Below, piece by piece: positions 14,184-20,467 of a DNA stretch of 20,467 bases. The DNA lies in NCBI GenBank assembly GCA_964353175.1, contig CAYGUX010000035.1:1-20467 (forward strand), read 5' to 3'. The stretch is from JAIYCX01 sp964353175 (GTDB lineage Bacteria > Bdellovibrionota_C > UBA2361 > SZUA-149 > DAOLCO01). How positions within the stretch are numbered: the stretch's first letter is position 1; each line of letters begins with the position of its first letter. The notes beneath the pieces were generated by a model. That model did not search any database. It saw nothing but the letters and a program-made list of their open reading frames with translations, and had not been told where the DNA came from. Both the position numbers and the translations under genes were made by a program.

Positions 14184-15241
14184 CTACTAATAACCTCCAG
14201 TTGGTCTTGAGGTTTAGAAATCCTCCAAATAAAAGCATCCAAAAAATAATGTGTCATCTGAGGAATCGTAAATAAAGGGATAACAATAGATAATATTTTC
14301 TTATTCAGAAGAGGTTCACTAACACCTAAATAAAGCTCAGTATGTTCATTCCATATAAAAAAGTCCCATAAACCTTCTTCGATATAGGCTAAGCACAATA
14401 GTATTAGGATGAAGAATATCGCGCCGGAGCCTGAATACTTCCAATTAACATCCTTTTTAACGCTAAAACCCCAGACTAAAGCCATATATGGTAATCCATG
14501 ACTGACAACATTAGTTAAGGTAAAAGTAAGGTCTCCATTACAAAGTACAATACCTCCGTACCAAGAGAGGAAGGTGCCCAAGAATAGTAAATTTTTAGGG
14601 ACAGAACGACTCCCCAATTTCTTAAAAAGATACAACTCATGCGCGAGATATACTAATAAGACCAGCAAAAATGTCACATTCATAAATGAAGCAAATAGTT
14701 CTTTGTAGTCCCCCAAAAGAAAATTCAAAGATAAAAAATCACCTTCAATAAACCAACTAAACTTTCTTGGGATATTTAAATGCCAATATAAAATCGGGTA
14801 CAGTGTCACAGAATAGATTGCTAACTTTCCGATTAGGCTAGTGCTACCCTCTTTCCGCTCATATAGCCTATAGAAGCCATACTGCTGTCTAACAAAGTGG
14901 AATACGGCCAAATAAGCTAACACTCTCCAAAATAATATTGAGGACTGGGAGTATAAAGCGATACCCAATAACCAAGCGATTATGGGAGAAAGTACCAATA
15001 AAGGTAATCGTTCATCTATCATCTTAGGATCCAAGTATGTTCTAAACATCGTAGCATAAACATGTGCGACATCGATTCCAACAACAAAAACCAACCAAAG
15101 GAGTGGGCTTAACTCCAATTTGTAGGGAGTTAATAAATTTAGATATAAGAGAATAAGACTTACGACTATTGGAGGTAATAAGATAAAAGTTAAATCATAC
15201 CATCTAGAGATAAGCCAAAATTTAGATTTCATTTTTAGCAT
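14180..15241 (-). CDS. multispan membrane protein with intramembrane histidines, unknown
   Basis: A 353-residue integral membrane protein with about 8-9 hydrophobic segments; I cannot name its family. Striking polar sites lie in or at the membrane segments: D57-x2-H60 (GIDVAHVYATMFRTYLD), H115 (FHFVRQQYGFYRLY), H201-E202, H248 (SHGLPYMALVW) and H331 with D335 (THYFLDAFIWR). This spread of His/Asp looks like a metal or heme site of a membrane oxidase or hydroxylase, but that is inference. ATG 15241 directly follows the stop of the FAD oxidoreductase gene (TAAATG), so the two are surely co-expressed and may work on one substrate. Confidence 0.75.
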   Translation of the reverse strand: MLKMKSKFWLISRWYDLTFILLPPIVVSLILLYLNLLTPYKLELSPLLWLVFVVGIDVAHVYATMFRTYLDPKMIDERLPLLVLSPIIAWLLGIALYSQSSILFWRVLAYLAVFHFVRQQYGFYRLYERKEGSTSLIGKLAIYSVTLYPILYWHLNIPRKFSWFIEGDFLSLNFLLGDYKELFASFMNVTFLLVLLVYLAHELYLFKKLGSRSVPKNLLFLGTFLSWYGGIVLCNGDLTFTLTNVVSHGLPYMALVWGFSVKKDVNWKYSGSGAIFFILILLCLAYIEEGLWDFFIWNEHTELYLGVSEPLLNKKILSIVIPLFTIPQMTHYFLDAFIWRISKPQDQLEVISS

Positions 15242-16840
15242 TTAGATCTTAATATATTTACCGCATTCTTGGGCAGCCTTAATTCCTTGTGCGAATGCTT
15301 CCTCAAATATAGAGATACCGCTTGAATCAGTATGAGCATAATAAATACCTTTTTCCACTTTGTTACGATCTGAAACAATAGCCTTTTTCATACAACCCAC
15401 TTCGACCTTTTTCATAGCATGGGCCCAAATCCATAATCTCAACTCTTCTACTTCTGGAACTAAATTAGGGTACATAGATTGAAGATCACTCATTGCATCA
15501 CTTGCCAATTCATCTTCTGAAGCAGAGAATAAACGATGCCTAGCTAAAGATGCTACCTCACTAACATGCGCATTGTAGTGGGTAAGGATCGTTCCTTCGC
15601 GAGCATACTTAAGCTCTTGATGATTTGCTCTAACAAATCCTAAGGATTGAGAATGATAACTAACTGAATCCCATGGTATTAAGTAATTTTTATCACTTCT
15701 TAAGAACACATTACTTATAACCCAAGGATTATATGATCCACTTGGAGGCAATATATTGGTTAATCCCTTAGACAATACTCTTTTAGCAACAAATTCAGGA
15801 AGAGCACAAATCACTGATTTTGCCCTTCTTTCCACAAGCATAGAATCTTTTACAGAATAAGTTCTAACAATAAAGTCATCTGCTTCCTTATAAACAGAAG
15901 TTACTACTTGATCAGAGCGAATAGAATCAGTCTTGGTAACTAGTTTTTTAACTAGCCAACTATTACCCTCTGGCCATGTCAGAATGTCCTGACTACCATC
16001 ATTCAACATATAGGCCTCTCTAGCTATAAAATAGTGAAGCAAGGCCCATGCCGATACCTCAGATAGAGATGTCCCATAGTCATCGCGGGTAGCATAATCA
16101 CAATACCAATGTATTCTGGGGTCGGTTATATTATTGGCAACTAAAAAGTTACTTCCACTAATATTGTCCAAGTCTAGCAATCTCTCATCTCTTGATGATT
16201 TCGAAACTGGAATAGAAAAGGCCCTAAGTCCATCCCTAGTTTTTAGGTTCCTATAGCGCTCTAATAAACTATAAAACTCATTCTTTTGGCTTAGTCCAAA
16301 TTTAGAAGACACAAAATCAGGGAGAATTCCATTTTGCCACTTTCCATACCTATACAATCTACTGGCTGGAGCATGAAGTAGAAACTCCTCTTTATAAAAT
16401 GGCTTACCCGCATCATCAAAATAGGAAATTGCACCAGATTGATCTAAAAAGTTAATTAAATCAGCGTTGTCCTTACTAGGAACTGGTAGATAGTGCGCTC
16501 CCCATGGGTGTTTACCGTATTTATGATTACCGCTTCTGGCATTCCCCCCTACTGTTGCTCCTAGCTCTAGCAATAAAACATCCTTTATCCCAGCGGCTTT
16601 TAAAGCCCTATAAGCGGACAAACCTGAAACCCCTCCACCGACTATAATGGATTGCCAATAATCATCAGATCTTTTGACTTGAATCCCTGAAGAGACTCCG
16701 TCTCTTAGAATATGTCCCCTATCTGACTCAGGCCCGTATATACTGATTTTAGGTTTATTTTTAAATAAACTACCGTATGAACAAGAAGTCATCCCCATAC
16801 TTAGAGAGCCGATAGCAAAACTTCTTCGACTAATTTTCAT
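15242..16840 (-). CDS. Tat-exported FAD-dependent oxidoreductase, amine-oxidase-like
   Basis: A 532-residue protein. The N terminus KISRRSFAIGSLSMG is a twin-arginine signal, and T-S-C20 could be a weak lipobox, so the folded flavoprotein should act outside the cytoplasm. The dinucleotide-binding motif is IIVGGGVSGLSAYRAL (65-80), followed by a Glu-ended strand and the GGNARSG block (98-104) that replaces the usual GGR. A second flavin-contacting region near the C terminus (IYYAHTDSSGISIFEEAF) fits the amine oxidase/phytoene desaturase superfamily. The substrate is unknown; a polyamine is plausible because the aminopropyltransferase gene lies 3 bases upstream. The membrane protein starts right after its stop. 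Confidence 0.85.
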   Translation of the reverse strand: MKISRRSFAIGSLSMGMTSCSYGSLFKNKPKISIYGPESDRGHILRDGVSSGIQVKRSDDYWQSIIVGGGVSGLSAYRALKAAGIKDVLLLELGATVGGNARSGNHKYGKHPWGAHYLPVPSKDNADLINFLDQSGAISYFDDAGKPFYKEEFLLHAPASRLYRYGKWQNGILPDFVSSKFGLSQKNEFYSLLERYRNLKTRDGLRAFSIPVSKSSRDERLLDLDNISGSNFLVANNITDPRIHWYCDYATRDDYGTSLSEVSAWALLHYFIAREAYMLNDGSQDILTWPEGNSWLVKKLVTKTDSIRSDQVVTSVYKEADDFIVRTYSVKDSMLVERRAKSVICALPEFVAKRVLSKGLTNILPPSGSYNPWVISNVFLRSDKNYLIPWDSVSYHSQSLGFVRANHQELKYAREGTILTHYNAHVSEVASLARHRLFSASEDELASDAMSDLQSMYPNLVPEVEELRLWIWAHAMKKVEVGCMKKAIVSDRNKVEKGIYYAHTDSSGISIFEEAFAQGIKAAQECGKYIKI

Positions 16841-16843
16841 TTA

Positions 16844-18337
16844 CTAAGTCCTCTCTTCCCATTCTTCATGGTAGGTGGTGATTAGCAACTGATTAGATAA
16901 TGACTGTATCTCTGTCTCGACTTCCGCCATATCAGGAGGAAAATAAAATAATTGAGGGAACACTTCAGATTCTATAAACTTCAGATTTTCTATACTTGGG
17001 ACACCTAACTTAAAATCACTTTTCCCAGCCAATACAAATCCCCACTCAGTAAAAGAAGGAACATAAACATGATAGGGCTTAGTATGAAATCCAACAGAGC
17101 CTATAGTGTGAACTAGCATCCAAAAAGCTTTTCTTGCAATAAGTGGTGAGGTAGTTTGGACAACTAACAAACCTTTATCCTCTAACAGCAACTTAATATT
17201 TCTATAAAAATAATCGGAATACAGTTTCCCTAAAGAAAAGCTAGTTGGATCGGGGAAATCTATTATGATAAAATCAAACTTATCCTTACAACTCAATATC
17301 CACTTAAAAGCATCTTCATTTACAACTTTTAAACGAGAATCATTTAAAGAATTTTTATTTAGATCCTTGAGAATCTCAGTATCCTTAAACAAATTCACTA
17401 AACTTGGATCTAGATCTACCAAAGTAACAGCCTCTATACTTTCATACTTGAGCACTTCTCTTAAGGCTAAACCATCTCCGCCCCCAAGAACAAGGATCTT
17501 CTTAGGACTATTTACAGATGAAAGTCCAACATGAACCAATGCTTCATGATAACGATATTCATCCTTTGAACTAAATTGCAACTGACTATTTAGATACAAC
17601 CTAATATCTTCATCTTTGCGCGTTAAAACCAACCTCTGATATGAAGTATCTTTAGAATAAAGAACTGGATCGATAAATGCTTGGCTTTCAGCAGTTTTAA
17701 TAATAAAATCTGATCCAAATAAGCCTAACCCTAGCAATAAAAATATAAAACTTGCTACAAAAAAATCAAATCTATACCGAACTAACTTTCTCTCACTTAG
17801 TAGCATTAATGCTATTGCTAAACTACAATTCAAAAGTCCAAAGAAAAATGCCGTCTTTACCAACCCAAGATAAGGCACACAAACTAAGGGAAAGACTAAA
17901 CTAGCAAATAGAGCCCCTAAGTAATCAAAACTTAAAACGGTACTAACTAGTTGATCAAATTCCATTTCCTTCTTTATCATTCTCATTAATAGAGGAATTT
18001 CCAAACCAACCCCCATCCCAATGATAATTACAAGTGAATAGATGGGAAGATATAAACTAGAAGCATATGGGAAAAGCATATAAAGTATACTCGCAGAGCA
18101 ACCACCAAAAAATGCTATTATCAATTCTACTCTAAGAAAAGTCCTAAGAATGTCTGTTTTTACAAATCTTGATAAATAGGAGCCTATTCCCATCGCAAAC
18201 AGATAGCTTCCGATGATAGTGGAGAAATGTGTTATCGAATCCCCGAGTAGATAACTAGCAAGCGTAGCAATAAGTAGTTCATAAACTAAACCACAAATTG
18301 CTACGGTACAAACAGATAATAGTAGGAATAGTCTCAT
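16844..18337 (-). CDS. membrane-embedded polyamine aminopropyltransferase (spermidine synthase family)
   Basis: A 497-residue fusion. Residues 1-210 contain about seven transmembrane helices, and residues 225-420 are a spermidine-synthase domain. Motifs are LYLNSQLQFSSKDEYRYHE (247-265), the decarboxylated-SAM pocket LVLGGGDGLALRE (282-294), VDLDPSL (307-313) and the catalytic-type D360-FPDP (IIIDFPDPTS). These enzymes move an aminopropyl group from decarboxylated SAM to a polyamine. The membrane anchor would place the reaction at the inner membrane surface. It sits 4 bases after the DUF350 gene. The exact amine acceptor cannot be read from sequence. No SAM decarboxylase is in the window, but one may lie to the right. 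Confidence 0.92.
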   Translation of the reverse strand: MRLFLLLSVCTVAICGLVYELLIATLASYLLGDSITHFSTIIGSYLFAMGIGSYLSRFVKTDILRTFLRVELIIAFFGGCSASILYMLFPYASSLYLPIYSLVIIIGMGVGLEIPLLMRMIKKEMEFDQLVSTVLSFDYLGALFASLVFPLVCVPYLGLVKTAFFFGLLNCSLAIALMLLSERKLVRYRFDFFVASFIFLLLGLGLFGSDFIIKTAESQAFIDPVLYSKDTSYQRLVLTRKDEDIRLYLNSQLQFSSKDEYRYHEALVHVGLSSVNSPKKILVLGGGDGLALREVLKYESIEAVTLVDLDPSLVNLFKDTEILKDLNKNSLNDSRLKVVNEDAFKWILSCKDKFDFIIIDFPDPTSFSLGKLYSDYFYRNIKLLLEDKGLLVVQTTSPLIARKAFWMLVHTIGSVGFHTKPYHVYVPSFTEWGFVLAGKSDFKLGVPSIENLKFIESEVFPQLFYFPPDMAEVETEIQSLSNQLLITTYHEEWEERT

Positions 18338-18341
18338 CCCA

Positions 18342-18548
18342 CTAGTGGATAGCGGAAGCTACAATATTACTAATTCCTAATAAAGCTGCTCCGAGTAAAA
18401 TAGCTAAGGCAATATTCTTATGCTCTACTATCTCCTTCCATAAGGAATATGGAGTCAGTTTATCCATGACCACAAACCCTAAAATTAATAAGAATATTCC
18501 TAGAATGGAAAAAACACCCGCATTTACAACATATTTCATTTCGATCAT
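18342..18548 (-). CDS. DUF350 (YjfL-like) small membrane protein
   Basis: A 68-residue protein with two transmembrane segments (about 10-28 and 47-66) joined by a loop with DKLTPYSLWKEIVEHKNIALA, the signature region of DUF350. Its function is not established; family members recur next to polyamine and PspA-type envelope genes (E. coli YjfL lies in such a cluster). AGGAG lies 11 bases before ATG 18548. It starts 14 bases after the 46-residue peptide gene and ends 4 bases before the aminopropyltransferase gene. Confidence 0.88.
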   Translation of the reverse strand: MIEMKYVVNAGVFSILGIFLLILGFVVMDKLTPYSLWKEIVEHKNIALAILLGAALLGISNIVASAIH

Positions 18549-18562
18549 AACAATTCTATCTC

Positions 18563-18703
18563 CTATTTGTGATTAATCTGACTTCTATAAAATGGCACGC
18601 TTCTCTTCATGGTATCAAATAAAATTCCTCCCACACTTTCAGTTCTAACATACCATAGACTCAGTAAACTAGCGTATATAAGGTAAATGACTGGTTTAGA
18701 CAT
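18563..18703 (-). CDS. 46-residue single-span membrane peptide, unannotated
   Basis: A short gene found by translating the 161-base gap between the DUF4178 and DUF350 genes. ATG 18703 to TAG 18563 encodes MSKPVIYLIYASLLSLWYVR followed by 26 mostly polar residues ending QINHK. Residues 5-19 are a short membrane segment. It fills the gap almost exactly: 6 bases from the upstream stop and 14 to the next start. An AGGAG overlapping the end of the DUF4178 gene lies about 11 bases before its ATG, the same spacing as for DUF350. I do not recognise a family. It could be a subunit that holds DUF350 or the aminopropyltransferase. Confidence 0.65.
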   Translation of the reverse strand: MSKPVIYLIYASLLSLWYVRTESVGGILFDTMKRSVPFYRSQINHK

Positions 18704-18709
18704 GCTCTA

Positions 18710-20068
18710 TTACTCTCCTGATAATTCTGTTGAATTTTGCCGTCGCTTTGCCTCAAAATGAGCGCTACTTAGGAATAGGTAGCAAGGGTATATGCAAGTC
18801 ATAAATAAAACGAATAAGTAATTACCCCAATAAGGAACATTGCTAAACACCCTCAATTCATATTTAGGCCTATAGCTTCTATTTGCACTGCTAAAATTCC
18901 GACTATTAGATAAAAGTAATTTTGGTTTAATATTAGTCGATGCTACCGTATTAACAACATAAGTACCATTTGGTACCCGCTCAAAAAATATATTGTTCTT
19001 TCTACTTCCTTCACTCCAAGCCCCATCGGAATCTCGTCCATAATAATAAGATACCTCTAGCTCCTTCTCACCTACGACATCTCCCTTTTCATTAATCAAA
19101 GTAACAAAGACAGAGACCCAAGAATTATCAACTGGAGCAGACACATCTACTCTCAAATTTGTCAGGCCATTATCCACCCTAAAAGGTGCGGACATTCTCT
19201 CTACCTGCTTAGCGCTACTATTGGGAGACCCAGTGACAATCTCTGCATTATCAAACTCCCCAGCAAATAGGAGCTTTGAGCTTGCACTTGAAACAAATAT
19301 TATTTGGAAGAATGTAATAATTATTAGTATAAATACAAAGCAAGCACCTACAATCCGCGAATGCGCGCGAGCTATGTTAGGTTGCGCAGGAGCAACGCCA
19401 CTCGGCCATGGCAAGTATCTGGTTTTACCATCAAAAGCCTTGTCCAGTTCATTAGGAGTAAGATAAACCCCATGAGACCCAATTATTTCATCCTCACTTT
19501 TCTCGAAACTCAACATAAAGGGAGGTGATATATAGTCTGTAGATACGCAGCGCTCACCCACTGCGACTTGCCAATAGAACTCACCAACTACTTGCCTAAC
19601 AACAGAAACGCCGGAATCAAATCGTTTATAATCATCTCCCAAATAAGGAATAGATGAAGCACCCAATATACTCCCAACTTCACCAGATAACTTAGGATCA
19701 CTTGTTACATAGAGCCAATGTCCATTTTGCTCAACTAGCCACCGATACCCTCTATAGGGATTCATCAGTAGATACTCTCGCCATTCATACTGCCCACTTG
19801 GATCAGACCTAGTCAAACATCCAATAACTTCGAAAACAGTATTTTCAAAAGCGCCTCTGATTCCAAGAGGCAACAACAAAGATCCAGTTAACTTCTCTCC
19901 AGCAGCTAATAGTTTTAATTGATCACCAGATAATCCATTGACAGCACCACAGTATTCACAGCCAATAACAGATGAGCGACCCATACCTCTAATTCGTAGA
20001 GGAGCACCACAATTAACGCAAGCAATCTCCTCTAATTCACTTTGATAGACTGGCACACTGTCTGACAT
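18710..20068 (-). CDS. DUF4178 protein with N-terminal zinc ribbon and two transmembrane segments
   Basis: A 452-residue protein. Residues 17-40 form a zinc ribbon (C17-x2-C20 and C37-x2-C40). Residues 55-235 are a DUF4178-type beta domain with the WREYLLMNPYRGYRWLVEQN segment (96-115). A transmembrane helix spans about 239-261. Residues 262-420 look like an exported beta-sandwich (alternating strands; no cysteine pairs), and a second helix spans about 424-444. The function is unknown. The ribbon and DUF4178 domain would face the cytoplasm and the sandwich the periplasm. It starts 3 bases after the preceding DUF4178 gene. Confidence 0.85.
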   Translation of the reverse strand: MSDSVPVYQSELEEIACVNCGAPLRIRGMGRSSVIGCEYCGAVNGLSGDQLKLLAAGEKLTGSLLLPLGIRGAFENTVFEVIGCLTRSDPSGQYEWREYLLMNPYRGYRWLVEQNGHWLYVTSDPKLSGEVGSILGASSIPYLGDDYKRFDSGVSVVRQVVGEFYWQVAVGERCVSTDYISPPFMLSFEKSEDEIIGSHGVYLTPNELDKAFDGKTRYLPWPSGVAPAQPNIARAHSRIVGACFVFILIIITFFQIIFVSSASSKLLFAGEFDNAEIVTGSPNSSAKQVERMSAPFRVDNGLTNLRVDVSAPVDNSWVSVFVTLINEKGDVVGEKELEVSYYYGRDSDGAWSEGSRKNNIFFERVPNGTYVVNTVASTNIKPKLLLSNSRNFSSANRSYRPKYELRVFSNVPYWGNYLFVLFMTCIYPCYLFLSSAHFEAKRRQNSTELSGE

Positions 20069-20071
20069 ATT

Positions 20072-20467
20072 CTAAGTACTCCAACCTTCTAGCCGGTGTA
20101 AGTGCTCGAAATGCAACTCCAAGAAAGAATGAACAGTTCCAACATAAACTTCTCTTTCCATTCCGACATGCCTAGAGATAGTCATAAAACCTCCATCCAA
20201 ACTTACTGCATCTGCAGACTTGTACTCTTCTCCCCCGATAGCCTTAAAAGGCAATTCACCGGCTCCATACATTATTGAGGCTTTCTTAAAATCACTAACT
20301 TTATAGTTCTTATTATTATAATTTATAAGCTCCCCAAGAGTTATCTCATCTCCAACTTGAATTTGCTTCGCATCGATAGGAAAACTTACATAATAGAATC
20401 CTTGCGCCTCCGCCAACCAACCATAAGTATTGTTTTCAAAGATGATATACCACTCATCCCAATAACC
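20072..20467 (-). CDS. DUF4178 protein, N terminus beyond the window
   Basis: The frame is open to the right edge. The first visible codons read GYWDEWYIIFENNTYGWLAE, the same block as W-x-EY-x13-WLVEQ in the neighbouring DUF4178 protein, so the gene continues past 20467 and an in-window TTG at 20416 is not the true start. At least 131 residues are visible, soluble and beta-rich, without a membrane segment. It is the most upstream visible gene of the minus operon and ends 3 bases before the larger DUF4178 gene. The two probably form a complex or are domain duplicates. Function unknown. Confidence 0.85.
   Translation of the reverse strand, partial: GYWDEWYIIFENNTYGWLAEAQGFYYVSFPIDAKQIQVGDEITLGELINYNNKNYKVSDFKKASIMYGAGELPFKAIGGEEYKSADAVSLDGGFMTISRHVGMEREVYVGTVHSFLELHFEHLHRLEGWST

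Noticed and set aside
17265..17534. Plus-strand open frames inside the minus operon, such as 17265-17534 and 19221-19466
   Set aside because: They lie wholly within well-supported minus-strand genes, and their translations show no family features.

Overview
The window is AT-rich DNA from a diderm (Gram-negative) bacterium. Evidence for an outer membrane is a predicted outer-membrane beta-barrel, several lipoproteins, a DegP/DegS-type periplasmic protease and a stand-alone RfaE2 heptose adenylyltransferase. The stand-alone (unfused) RfaE2, the small cysteine-rich lipoprotein and a tRNA Tyr-Gly-Thr cluster fit a proteobacterial or deltaproteobacterial-grade lineage such as Bdellovibrionota, SAR324 or Myxococcota relatives. 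I cannot fix the taxon from sequence alone. I see no insertion sequence, phage gene, CRISPR array or rRNA, and no gene-free stretch over 300 bases; the longest is 420-637.

Layout. (1) 1-419, minus: tRNA-Tyr(GTA), tRNA-Gly(TCC) and a truncated tRNA-Thr(GGT), the order that precedes tuf in many bacteria. (2) 638-4895, plus: a five-gene redox module made of a periplasmic TlpA-like thioredoxin, a DUF4266 lipoprotein ending in Cys-Gly-Cys-Asn, a DUF3570 beta-barrel, an ApbE-type FMN transferase and a lipoprotein diheme cytochrome of the CCP/MauG class. The barrel carries two copies of the ApbE acceptor pattern Dxx(S/T)GA(S/T). This suggests a flavinylated outer-membrane redox system, and it is the most interesting candidate here. 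(3) 9687-4944, minus: a housekeeping run rfaE2-mutL-miaA-accA plus a small Gly/Asn/Arg-rich protein. (4) 9807-11338, plus: an HtrA-type protease translationally coupled to an O6-alkylguanine-DNA alkyltransferase. (5) 13026-11346, minus: rimO and a small Cys-rich lipoprotein, with a good promoter overlapped by a perfect palindrome.

(6) 20467-13107, minus: a tightly packed operon that enters from beyond the right edge. It holds two DUF4178 proteins, an unannotated 46-residue membrane peptide, a DUF350 membrane protein, a membrane-embedded polyamine aminopropyltransferase, a Tat-exported FAD oxidoreductase, a His-rich multispan membrane protein, and a GT2 glycosyltransferase fused to a GtrA-like membrane domain. 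Gaps are a few bases or overlaps, so these genes are probably co-expressed. Together they suggest a membrane or envelope polyamine pathway whose end product is not known to me.

All assignments come from reading motifs; no database search was run.
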